From Clostridiaceae bacterium (GTDB lineage Bacteria; Bacillota; Clostridia; Lachnospirales; Lachnospiraceae): 64,000 nucleotides of DNA. The translations under genes were made by a program, and so were the position numbers. The stretch spans positions 61,165 through 125,164 of the forward strand of contig QXXC01000008.1 in assembly GCA_009911305.1 (NCBI GenBank), in the 5' to 3' direction. Positions 44,640 through 52,886 of this stretch are shown piece after piece; position 1 is the first letter of the stretch, and each line of letters opens with the position of its first letter. The notes beneath the pieces were generated by a model that worked only from the letters and a program-made list of their open reading frames with translations, was not told the origin of the DNA and did no database searches.

Positions 44640-46253
44640 TTACCAAAGCGCCTCCATCCATACATTGGAGCAGCGGATCCGCTTCCTCTCGCCCGCTTCG
44701 TTTTCCACGCCGTCAAACACTACGTATTCCCTGTCCTCCATCCGGTAAACCAGAAACCCCCTGAGCGCTTCAAACCGTGTATCCTTTTCCGTCAGAGATA
44801 ACAATATTTCATTTAACTGAAATTCATGCGAAGCTTCCTGGATAAACTCACTCTTTTCCCTGCGAAGCGCCTCCAGATCGATCCGCTGGTTTTTGATAAG
44901 CTCCACCATGATCTCCTTGAACATCTCCACATTCGGAATCAGTATCTGCCTCTCCTCCCGGCTCATCGGCTGTTCTGCCAGCTCCTTTAAGGATCCCCCG
45001 CCCTTTTTCATGGCAAAGTCCACAAGAGACGCAAGGCAGCCCTCATACTTTCGCCTCTTCCTCATCCGCAGGCGTTCCTGCTCCGCCCTCCAGGCGCCCT
45101 CGTCAAAATCAAGCTCCTCCTCCCCGCCCCCGTCGTCCTCCCGCCTCCGGCTCATCCGCCGGAACCGGAACGCCTGGTTCGGGTTGTAGCTCTTATCCGG
45201 TTCCCGCCCGAACAGGGGACGCAGAAAATAATCCAGCTCCGCCAGTGACTCCGGTTTCTTAAGCACCTGGTCATACAGGGCTGTCCGCAGCGGAAAACGC
45301 TTAATAAACGACATCTGCGAAAGCGCCTCCAGCTCTCTTGTATAAAGCGATTTCAGATCAAAATGGCCGCCCAGGATTCTCTGATGCTCGTCAATGGCCC
45401 TGCCTAAATACGTCTCAATCACCCGCAGATGCTGAAGCTTTTCCGCATCCTCAGGCCCCAGGCGCTTCACATTGATATGTTCCTCCTCAAGCTCCTTCAC
45501 GCGCTTCCTGACCATGTCGCGGTACTCCTGGAACTTTTTCCTCGTATCGCTGATCGTCTCCAGATTTTCCAGCAGAATATCCTCATAATCCTTGACCGAA
45601 TAATCGAGCGCATTGCGGCGGATCCGGCCCATGGCCTCCTGAATCTTCTGCATCTGAATCCGCAGCAGGTTAAACACATTTTTAATATCATCCACAGCCT
45701 TATCATAGCTCTGTTTTTCCAGGTGAAGCTGAAAGATCATTTCATGGATAGTCAGCTTTAAATTGCTCTCAATCTCCAGCGTAGACAAAAGAAGGCCATA
45801 GCCGTCGTCCGTCAGGTAATAGGAAGTGCGCTTGACCTCCTGATCCAGATACACCACGCGGTTGGCCACATAATGGATATGCATGATCTGATACGCATTC
45901 TGCTCAAAATTATAACCGTCAAAATACATGGCCCTGCCCTCATTGGACAAAACCACATTCACAATAAAATCCCCCAGGCTCCTGCATTCCTCATACGAAA
46001 CCGGCTTGCCAAAATGCTGCGCATTCAGGGAATCAATATACGCCCCGATATCATCCATGGTGCAGTTTTCCTCCTTTAAGGACTGCTCCATGATATAAAG
46101 AAGAACCGCCATGAGCAGGTTCATCTGCTCGTCAAACCGCGCAAACCCGTACTGCTTCCAGGTCGTCTTCTGAATGCTCTGCGCCGTCAGAACCGCAAAC
46201 AGGCCCACATTCTTCATCCGTCTCGGAAACTGCTTCAGAAACTCATACTGCAT
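44640..46253 (-). CDS. jetA: Wadjet system kleisin JetA
   Basis: A 537-residue protein that, by position and length, is the kleisin JetA (MukF-like; DUF5716/PF18982-type in Clostridia, by recollection). Kleisins bridge the heads of the JetC dimer. The N-terminus (FLKQFPRRMKNVGLFAVLTA) and the Glu-rich helical middle (about 190-290) fit; the C-terminal part (residues 360-420) is highly charged. Its ATG overlaps the end of jetD by 11 bases, so translation is probably coupled. Confidence 0.87.
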   Translation of the reverse strand: MQYEFLKQFPRRMKNVGLFAVLTAQSIQKTTWKQYGFARFDEQMNLLMAVLLYIMEQSLKEENCTMDDIGAYIDSLNAQHFGKPVSYEECRSLGDFIVNVVLSNEGRAMYFDGYNFEQNAYQIMHIHYVANRVVYLDQEVKRTSYYLTDDGYGLLLSTLEIESNLKLTIHEMIFQLHLEKQSYDKAVDDIKNVFNLLRIQMQKIQEAMGRIRRNALDYSVKDYEDILLENLETISDTRKKFQEYRDMVRKRVKELEEEHINVKRLGPEDAEKLQHLRVIETYLGRAIDEHQRILGGHFDLKSLYTRELEALSQMSFIKRFPLRTALYDQVLKKPESLAELDYFLRPLFGREPDKSYNPNQAFRFRRMSRRREDDGGGEEELDFDEGAWRAEQERLRMRKRRKYEGCLASLVDFAMKKGGGSLKELAEQPMSREERQILIPNVEMFKEIMVELIKNQRIDLEALRREKSEFIQEASHEFQLNEILLSLTEKDTRFEALRGFLVYRMEDREYVVFDGVENEAGERKRIRCSNVWMEALW

Positions 46254-47262
46254 GATCCGCCGTCCCCTCCAGCCTCTTTAAATCCGACATATTTAAAATC
46301 TCCTGCGGAATATACCGCCCTCCGCTCAAAACCGCCTGCGCCTCCTCCCTCGTTTCCTCCCGGAAAAACGAAAAAAAGCGCCCGCTCAGCCTCCGGTTCT
46401 GCCCCTCCTTCATCAGCGGAAGCGCCGGAACTGCCCTGGCCTTACAGAGCATGGCCTCATAGGCAGGGACAAACGGCCGGATCTCCCACTGCCCTTCAAA
46501 CAGGGCGGCCAGATTCTCATAGATTCCGATGCCCTCATAATCCAGATCCCCGAAATAAAAAATCCGGTTCCCATCCTCCCGCATATACGGCTCCGCCTGC
46601 AGGCTGAACTCCTCAAACGATCGCCAAATCCCCTTTCCGCCCCCGTAGATTAAGGTCCCCACCTCCACGTCAAAGAGCCGTTCCCCGCCCTCCAGAAGAA
46701 AACGGCGCATACTGTAAAAGGGATCCTTATTCTCCAGGATCAGGAGATTCTGCGGCACAGCCCTCGTGTGGGAATAATACGCCAGCGGCTCCGTGGTCAG
46801 ATACAGGTTCAGAAACGTCAGATCCAGGCCGCACCGTTTCAGCACCGCCGGCCCCTGCTCCCTTGACAAAAACTTCTCGCGCGCCCAGATCTCAAAGCTC
46901 CTCTCATTCACCGATTCCTGCGTCTTTAAAAGCTCCCTTCGATACAGCAGAAAATCGCTCAAGAGCAGCACCCACTCCCGATCCCGCCTGTACACAGCAG
47001 GGTGCTTCAGATAGTAATCCACACAGATGAACGGCGACAGCCTATAAAGCAGCTCCTCCCTCAGAGCCTGAGCGTCCTCCTCCGGATCCGCCAGCCAGTA
47101 TTCCCGGTACAGGGCCGGCTTCTTTCCGTTTAAGCCGGACGCCTTCACCGGCTTCACCTCACCGGCCTCAAGAAGCCCCAGAATCGTCTGATACTGGACA
47201 GAATAAGGGGCTTCGGCCGCGGCGTGGAGGGATAAAAGAGCTTCTAATGAGATACGTTTCAT
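46243..47262 (-). CDS. jetD: Wadjet system TOPRIM nuclease JetD
   Basis: A 339-residue nuclease subunit. The C-terminal TOPRIM-like domain (DUF2220 type) shows the metal-binding motif RIFYFGDLDYEGIGIYENL near residue 240 and the acidic residue context of LILENKDPFYS near 180. The N-terminal DUF3322-like part is helical. In Wadjet, JetD cuts the looped plasmid after JetABC extrusion. Here it is the first gene, unlike the A-B-C-D order of the best-studied systems. The ATG has GGAAAGGCC before it. Confidence 0.9.
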   Translation of the reverse strand: MKRISLEALLSLHAAAEAPYSVQYQTILGLLEAGEVKPVKASGLNGKKPALYREYWLADPEEDAQALREELLYRLSPFICVDYYLKHPAVYRRDREWVLLLSDFLLYRRELLKTQESVNERSFEIWAREKFLSREQGPAVLKRCGLDLTFLNLYLTTEPLAYYSHTRAVPQNLLILENKDPFYSMRRFLLEGGERLFDVEVGTLIYGGGKGIWRSFEEFSLQAEPYMREDGNRIFYFGDLDYEGIGIYENLAALFEGQWEIRPFVPAYEAMLCKARAVPALPLMKEGQNRRLSGRFFSFFREETREEAQAVLSGGRYIPQEILNMSDLKRLEGTADHAV

Positions 47263-47557
47263 GTGAACGGCCTTTCCTGCTTTGATGTGCCTTCCTGCCT
47301 TGTGTTCGTATACTTTTGCAGAGCATACGGCTCTGTTTCCTTAAAATAGCTGTATTGTGTCGTCCTTTAGTATAACATAACGTACCGTAACATGAAAGCA
47401 AAAAATCCCCGGGCTCTTAAGTCTCCGGACGGAAGCGGAATTTCGGTTGGATATAAAAAGCGGAACAGCCAAAGAATCGTTCCGGAACGGATGTCCGAAT
47501 ATCCGCCCCGCATCGTGAATATACATGAAGCAGAACATAACAAAAAAGGAGTCAACC
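47263..47557. other. Intergenic region between jetD and the TIGR04086 gene
   Basis: A divergent region with no gene. On the minus strand a TATACT hexamer (47369-47374) may be the -10 of the Jet operon, but no good -35 is seen. The stretch AACATAACGTACCGTAACATG just upstream is an imperfect palindrome and could be a control site. Confidence 0.4.
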
Positions 47558-47917
47558 ATGGGAAAATCAAGCTACCGGATCCTGATCCGCGCTCTCTTTA
47601 CCTCCTACATCCTCACCGCCCTCTTTCTCCTTCTGCTGGCATTCGGGCTGTACCGGTTCCATTTAACCGAGCCGCAGGTCGAGATCGGAATCAACATCAT
47701 CTACGTCCTCTCCTGCTTCATCTCCGGCATTGTCGCCGGAAAGCTGTCGCGCTTTAAGCGCTTCCTCTGGGGCCTGGCGGCCGGGGCATGCTATTTCCTC
47801 ATCCTGCTCGGAACCTCATTCCTGATCAAAAAGCAGATCGGAACCAGCCCAAGAGAGCTGATCCTTATCTTCGCCATGTGCGCAGGCAGCGGAACCATAG
47901 GGGGAATGATAAGCTGA
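47558..47917 (+). CDS. TIGR04086 family membrane protein
   Basis: A 119-residue protein with four hydrophobic segments (LIRALFTSYILTALFLLLLA, IIYVLSCFISGIVAGKLS, FLWGLAAGACYFLILLGTSF, AMCAGSGTIGGMIS). It matches TIGR04086, a Clostridia-wide family of unknown role usually found next to yajC and scfA. Here it lies 19 kb from both. The ATG at 47558 has AAAAAAGGAG before it, so the 11-residue extension of the longer frame is not used. Confidence 0.85.
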   Translation: MGKSSYRILIRALFTSYILTALFLLLLAFGLYRFHLTEPQVEIGINIIYVLSCFISGIVAGKLSRFKRFLWGLAAGACYFLILLGTSFLIKKQIGTSPRELILIFAMCAGSGTIGGMIS

Positions 47918-47957
47918 CTCTGTACCGGCCAGTTACATAAACGTAAGCCTTCCGCTA

Positions 47958-47978
47958 GAGCGTGTTTCAAACACGCTC
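47958..47978. repeat. Joined repeat ends (perfect palindrome)
   Basis: GAGCGTGTTTCAAACACGCTC is two termini of the dispersed dyad family head to head with no interior, in the gap between the convergent TIGR04086 and CNNM genes. It looks like a deletion product or minimal form of the element. Confidence 0.8.
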
Positions 47979-48071
47979 CAGCGGCAGGTTTCTGTATCCA
48001 CGAAAACCTGCAGAAAACCGCCGGCGGCTTTTTACAGTAAGCCGAAGCCCGCGCATACTGCGCCGCAGACA

Positions 48072-49361
48072 TTATTCCTCCTCCGGCGCGCTCTCCTTCT
48101 CTTCCTCCGCGGACTCCAGCATGTAAACGTGAATCTTGTCAATGCGGTTCTTCTCCACATGCTCCACCACCAGGCGGACATTTCCGATCGTTACATCCTC
48201 CCCCTCTTCCGGCAGATGATCCAGATATCCGATCACCAGCCCGCCGATGGAATCATAATCCTCAGACTCCAGCGAAAGCCCCAGGCGGTCATTTAGGTCG
48301 TCCAGCTTCATAGAGCCCTCCACCACATACTCGCATTCGCCCAGCTCCCTCACCAGCTCCTCCTCGTCGCCGTCATATTCATCCCGGATCTCGCCCACGA
48401 TCTCCTCCAGCATATCCTCCAGGGTGATAAGGCCCGCCGTCGCGCCGTATTCATCCAGCACAATCACGATATTCACATCCGTCTTGCGCATCTCCAGCAT
48501 CAGCTCAGACACCTTTTTAAACTCATACGTATACAGCGGCTGGCGCAGGAACTTCCGCACCGAAAAATCCTCCACATCGCCGCCTAAAAAGATATCCTTA
48601 ATATTAATCACGCCAATCACATTGTCCGTCGTCTCCTCAAAGACCGGAAAACGCGTATATTTCTCCTCGCGGAACTGATCCATCAGCTCCGGATAAGCGG
48701 CGTTTACATCCACAAAGCTCATATCAATACGCGGAACCATGATATCCTTTGCAACCGAATCACCGAAATCAAACACATTGTTGATCATCTTCTTCTCTTC
48801 TGATTCAATCACGCCTTCCTCATGGCTGACCTCCACAATCGTGCGCAGCTCATCCTCTGTGATGGCCTCCGCCTTTTTATTCGGATCCACGCGCAGAAGC
48901 CGCAGAACCATAAAAGAAAGCTGATTGACCACCGCAATCACCGGCGTGAGAACCACCATGATCACATATATATATCGCGCAAAACGGAGCGCAATCGTTT
49001 CCGCGGAAATCGTAGAAATCGTTTTCGGCGTGATCTCGCCAAAAACCAGAATCAGCAAAGTCAGTACGCCGGTCGCCAGTCCCACCGCCTCATTGCCCCA
49101 CAGCTTGGTGGCCAGCATGGTAGAGAGAGAGGAGGCATACAGATTTACGATATTGTTGCCAATCAGAATCGCACTGAGCATCTTACTCGGATTCCCGATC
49201 ACCTTCAGGACAAACGAAGCCCTGGCGTCCCCGGCGTCTGCCAGAGTCCGCATGCGGATCTTATTCACCGTTGTAAGCGCTGTCTCAGATGATGAGAAAA
49301 AGCCGGACAAAGCCAATAAGAACAGTAAAATTATCAATTGTATCGAGTCGCCTGAATCCAA
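48072..49361 (-). CDS. CNNM/HlyC-CorC family transporter
   Basis: A 429-residue membrane protein of the hemolysin-C/CorC/CNNM family. An N-terminal DUF21 membrane domain (about 1-185, four helices, FFSSSETALTTVNKIRMRTL) precedes a CBS-domain pair (about 210-330; DIMVPRIDMSFVDVN and VIVLDEYGATAGLITLEDML). A C-terminal CorC/HlyC domain (about 345-410) and an acidic tail complete it. Relatives export or regulate magnesium and other divalent cations. The start is a TTG at 49361 with GGGGG upstream. No partner gene is adjacent. Confidence 0.9.
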   Translation of the reverse strand: MDSGDSIQLIILLFLLALSGFFSSSETALTTVNKIRMRTLADAGDARASFVLKVIGNPSKMLSAILIGNNIVNLYASSLSTMLATKLWGNEAVGLATGVLTLLILVFGEITPKTISTISAETIALRFARYIYVIMVVLTPVIAVVNQLSFMVLRLLRVDPNKKAEAITEDELRTIVEVSHEEGVIESEEKKMINNVFDFGDSVAKDIMVPRIDMSFVDVNAAYPELMDQFREEKYTRFPVFEETTDNVIGVINIKDIFLGGDVEDFSVRKFLRQPLYTYEFKKVSELMLEMRKTDVNIVIVLDEYGATAGLITLEDMLEEIVGEIRDEYDGDEEELVRELGECEYVVEGSMKLDDLNDRLGLSLESEDYDSIGGLVIGYLDHLPEEGEDVTIGNVRLVVEHVEKNRIDKIHVYMLESAEEEKESAPEEE

Positions 49362-49692
49362 AAAAAATCAACCCCCATTTTATAAATTATAGATAATGAT
49401 CCGATTCTACAATATTTAGGCTTTTCTGTCAACAGGTTGAGGACGTCAGGGGGTATTCTTTTCTGTACAAAAAAGCGCGGTTTGGCGCCGTTTCTCCCGG
49501 GTTATCTGTGACTTTCGCTGCGCTGTACTCACAAAACACGCCTCACATGGACTGGCGTGTGAACCGTAACCGCCAGATCCCATGATATTCCCCCGAACCT
49601 CCGACACCGCTTGCGAAATCCCCCCGCTCCATATATAATAGTAAAAAACCGACACTCCCTTCAAACCGCACCCAAAACAGGAGAAAACGAAC
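49362..49692. promoter_or_regulatory. Divergent control region; coaW promoter at 49611-49639
   Basis: Between the CNNM gene (minus) and coaW (plus) no gene is seen. TTGCGA (49611-49616) and TATAAT (49634-49639), 17 bases apart, form a good promoter for coaW. A minus-strand frame through 49446-50303 is a shadow of coaW. Confidence 0.65.
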
Positions 49693-50541
49693 ATGAACGC
49701 ATCCATTTCCATCGACATCGGCGGCTCTACCACAAAAGCCGCCGGATTTACCGAAGCAGGCGACCTCTTCGGCACGCTCCAGATCCGGGCGGGCGATCCG
49801 CGGACCAGTGCCTTCGGGGCGCTGGGCCGTTTTATGCATGAGCACCGCCTTTCCCCCGCCGATCTCTCACATATCACGCTCACCGGCCTGGGATCCAGTT
49901 TTTTTACAGAGGATCTCCTTGGCATTCCCACCTTCCACGCCCCGGAACTGGACGCTATCGGGCTGGGCGGCTTACGGCTGGCGGGTCTCAGGGAGGCGCT
50001 TGTCGTCAGCATGGGAACCGGCGCCGCTTTTGTGAGAGCCGGGCAAAGCGGCTGCACGCATCTCGGAGGCAGCGGCATCGGCGGAGGAACCTTATGCGGG
50101 CTGGCCTCCCGTTTTCTCCATGAGACCGATATCCTGGCTCTGGAGGAAATGGCCGGCCGCGGGGATCGCGCCATGGCGGATCTGCGCATCGGCGATCTCC
50201 TGGACGCAGAGATCCCGGCGCTCCATCCGGAACTGACCGCCGCCAATTTCGGGAAAATAAAAAGCAGCGCCACAGACGAGGATGTGGCCGCTGCCCTCTT
50301 CAATATGATCTATGAAAATATCGGCGTGATGGCTGTCTTTGCTCTTGCCGGCGACACGGTCCGCGATGTGGTTCTCACCGGTTCCCTGGCCTGCCTCGCG
50401 CCGGCCAGGACCACGTTCGATGTTTTCAACCGCATGAATGATATTTTCCATGTCAACTTCATCATCCCGCCCCATGCGGCCTTTGCAACGGCTGTCGGCG
50501 CATGGAGCGCCGGAAACAGAGAGCATTTCGCAAAGCCGTAA
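49693..50541 (+). CDS. coaW: Type II pantothenate kinase
   Basis: This enzyme phosphorylates pantothenate, the first step of coenzyme A synthesis. At 282 residues it is the staphylococcal/eukaryotic type II form of the ASKHA fold. The phosphate-1 motif SIDIGGSTTKAAG opens the protein. MGTGAAFVRAG near 115 and LGGSGIGGGTLCGLA near 128 are the family nucleotide loops, and VVLTGSLACLAP near 232 is the adenosine motif. Type II enzymes resist feedback by CoA. The ATG has CAGGAGAAAAC before it. The gene is transcribed alone and converges on lspA. Confidence 0.92.
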   Translation: MNASISIDIGGSTTKAAGFTEAGDLFGTLQIRAGDPRTSAFGALGRFMHEHRLSPADLSHITLTGLGSSFFTEDLLGIPTFHAPELDAIGLGGLRLAGLREALVVSMGTGAAFVRAGQSGCTHLGGSGIGGGTLCGLASRFLHETDILALEEMAGRGDRAMADLRIGDLLDAEIPALHPELTAANFGKIKSSATDEDVAAALFNMIYENIGVMAVFALAGDTVRDVVLTGSLACLAPARTTFDVFNRMNDIFHVNFIIPPHAAFATAVGAWSAGNREHFAKP

Positions 50542-50578
50542 GCAGGCGGGAGAATATACGATGCCGGAAGGGGAAGCG

Positions 50579-51061
50579 TCATCCCTTCCTCTTCTTCCCT
50601 CTCCGCCCTGTCCCAAACAGTCCCGATATGCACAGCAGCGCCGCCCCCATAAAAATGCAGACATCGCCCACATTGAGCACCACTTTTTTGAGCCATCCGG
50701 CCTGAACGCTGAAATAATCCACCACATACCCGCGTTTCATGCGGTCGTAAAGATTGCTCAGACCCCCGGCTGTGATCAGGGAAAGGCCCAGCCGATCCAG
50801 GAAACGGCTCTGTCTCGTCAGCGTCCAGACAAGCATCCCCGCCGATGCGGATGTGGAAATCAGCGGGAGCTGTCTCGTCAGCTCCTTATATTTCTCCAGC
50901 CTTCCAAAACAGAATCCCTCATTGTGGTTCTGGTAAAGCCGGATCTTTCCGTTCGTCCCTTCCAAATCCCTGGGGAACCGGGACGCATCCTGCGCTTCAA
51001 TTCTCCCCTTTAAAAACAGATCCAGGCCGGATAAGCCGGCCGTCAGCCCTAAAAATATCAT
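50579..51061 (-). CDS. lspA: Lipoprotein signal peptidase (LspA)
   Basis: Signal peptidase II cleaves diacylglyceryl-modified prolipoproteins in the membrane. The 160-residue protein has four hydrophobic segments and the two catalytic aspartates in GGLSNLYDRMKRGYVVDYF, the conserved NLxDR...VxD pair. NHNEGFCFG corresponds to the family's NxGxxF motif. The ATG at 51061 has GAAGGGAGGAACG before it; the frame continues upstream to 51295 but there overlaps the divergent protease. A likely substrate nearby is the lipoprotein at 6933. Confidence 0.88.
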   Translation of the reverse strand: MIFLGLTAGLSGLDLFLKGRIEAQDASRFPRDLEGTNGKIRLYQNHNEGFCFGRLEKYKELTRQLPLISTSASAGMLVWTLTRQSRFLDRLGLSLITAGGLSNLYDRMKRGYVVDYFSVQAGWLKKVVLNVGDVCIFMGAALLCISGLFGTGRRGKKRKG

Positions 51062-51157
51062 ATTCGTTCCTCCCTTCACTTTCTGTCCCTGATTTTTTCC
51101 AACCATATTTTTCCCCGCTGCGCATATATTAATAAAAACCAATGTAAGGAATTTCCC

Positions 51158-52855
51158 ATGCCATGTGCCATAAACCCCGCCTCTGAGGAGCTCGCGGACT
51201 TCATCTACCGCTACTACTCCTTTTCCCTTAATGAACTGCTGTCCCGGCAGGATATCTGCTATGACTTTGTCAGCAGCCAGTATCTGATCCTGCACCGCCC
51301 GCTCCCGGAGAGCCTGCCCTTATCGTTTATCCGCGACGGCTATGACTCCATCCCGAACCTCTACTCCCTGCTTGATTCCGGGAGTATGGAAAGCGCCGGC
51401 ATCCTCAAAACCTTTGATCAGCCCCGTCTCAGCTATAAAGGGCGCGGGACCGTCATCGGGATCATCGATACCGGGATCGATTACTTAAATCCCATTTTCC
51501 GCAACCCGGACGGCACGACCAAAATCCTCGAGATATGGGATCAGACCATTGAGGGCAGCGGACTTTTAACCGGAACCCCCTTTGACGACATCCGCTATGG
51601 AACCGTCTTCTCACAGGAGGAGATCAACGAAGCGCTCCGCAGCGACGATCCCTTTTCCATCGTTCCCTCCCGCGACGAAAACGGGCACGGAACCGCCATG
51701 GCGGCCATCGCGGCGGGAAGCGCCACAGCCATCCCTGACTTTACGGGCGCGGCGCCTGAGGCAGGGCTGGTCATTGTCCGCCTCAAGAAGGCCAAGAAAT
51801 ACCTGCGGGACTTTTATCTCATCTCCCCGGACGCGGAGGCCTATCAGGAAAATGATATTATGCTGGGAATCAAATTCCTGCTTCTCTCCGCCCGCCGCCA
51901 CCAGCTTCCCATCACGATCCTGATCGGCGCAGGCACGAATATGGGCAGCCATGAAGGCACCTCCCCCCTGGCCCAGTACATAACCGAGCAGATCGGAAAC
52001 CCGGGGCAGATATTCGTCCTGGCCGCCGGAAATGAAACAGGCAGAGGCCATCACTATCTGGGGCATATCTCTGCCCAGGAGGACTATGAGGACGTGGAAA
52101 TGCGGGTGGGCAATGACGAGCGCGGCTTTACCCTGGAGCTGTGGGCGCGCGAATCCGAGCTCTACTCCGTCGGCTTTTTGTCCCCCTCCGGCGAGGAGAT
52201 CAGCCGCGTCCCCATCTCAGCCGTCTTAGAACGCGAAATCCATTTCCTGCTTGAAGATACAATCATCTACCTGACATATACCTCCTCCGAGCTGGCCACG
52301 GGAAGCCAGCTTATCATCATGCGCTTCGAGGATCCGGCTCCCGGCCTGTGGCATATACGGGTCTATAATTCCCTGTTTATCGAGGGCCAGTACCACATGT
52401 GGCTCCCTGTGCATGGCTTCCTGTCAGAGGATACCTTTTTTCTGCAGTCCAGCCCTGACACCACCGTCACGGATCCCGGCAATACGCCCGGCCCGATCAC
52501 CACAGCGGCCTACAACCACCGCAACAACAGCATTTACATCCACTCCAGCCGGGGCTTTGCAAGAAGCGGGGCCATAAAGCCGGAGCTCGCGGCGCCCGGA
52601 GTCGCCATAAGCGCCCCGCAGCAGCGCTTTGACATGACCGGAACCTCCATTGCCGCGGCCCACACGGCCGGCGCGGCGGCCAACCTGCTGTCATGGGCTG
52701 TCCTCGGAGACAATTTAAGGAGCATCAACACCCTGATTGCCAAATCCATCCTCATCCGGGGCGCAGACCGCAAGCCCGGCCTCACCTACCCCAACCGGGA
52801 ATGGGGCTACGGGACGCTCAACCTGTACCAGTCCTTTCTCGCCATGCGGGAATAA
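51158..52855 (+). CDS. S8 (subtilisin) family peptidase, Csp-like
   Basis: A 565-residue subtilase without a signal peptide. The catalytic triad is intact: Asp104 in GIIDTGID, His in ENGHGTAMAAIA near 175, and Ser in MTGTSIAAAHTAGA near 495; the oxyanion asparagine is in VLAAGNETGRG. A jelly-roll-like insertion (about 310-430) between oxyanion and serine segments and the N-terminal 90-residue region match the Csp germination proteases of Clostridia, which process the cortex hydrolase SleC. Many Lachnospiraceae carry several such enzymes with unknown targets, so a germination role is only a possibility. The ATG has GTAAGGAA before it. Confidence 0.88.
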   Translation: MPCAINPASEELADFIYRYYSFSLNELLSRQDICYDFVSSQYLILHRPLPESLPLSFIRDGYDSIPNLYSLLDSGSMESAGILKTFDQPRLSYKGRGTVIGIIDTGIDYLNPIFRNPDGTTKILEIWDQTIEGSGLLTGTPFDDIRYGTVFSQEEINEALRSDDPFSIVPSRDENGHGTAMAAIAAGSATAIPDFTGAAPEAGLVIVRLKKAKKYLRDFYLISPDAEAYQENDIMLGIKFLLLSARRHQLPITILIGAGTNMGSHEGTSPLAQYITEQIGNPGQIFVLAAGNETGRGHHYLGHISAQEDYEDVEMRVGNDERGFTLELWARESELYSVGFLSPSGEEISRVPISAVLEREIHFLLEDTIIYLTYTSSELATGSQLIIMRFEDPAPGLWHIRVYNSLFIEGQYHMWLPVHGFLSEDTFFLQSSPDTTVTDPGNTPGPITTAAYNHRNNSIYIHSSRGFARSGAIKPELAAPGVAISAPQQRFDMTGTSIAAAHTAGAAANLLSWAVLGDNLRSINTLIAKSILIRGADRKPGLTYPNREWGYGTLNLYQSFLAMRE

Positions 52856-52886
52856 ACAGAAACTTAAGGAATTGCAGGCCCCGCCG

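Noticed and set aside
36744..47262. Prophage or integrative element carrying the Wadjet operon
   Set aside because: No integrase, recombinase, attachment-site repeat or phage structural gene was recognised; the tRNA genes in the window are not next to this region.
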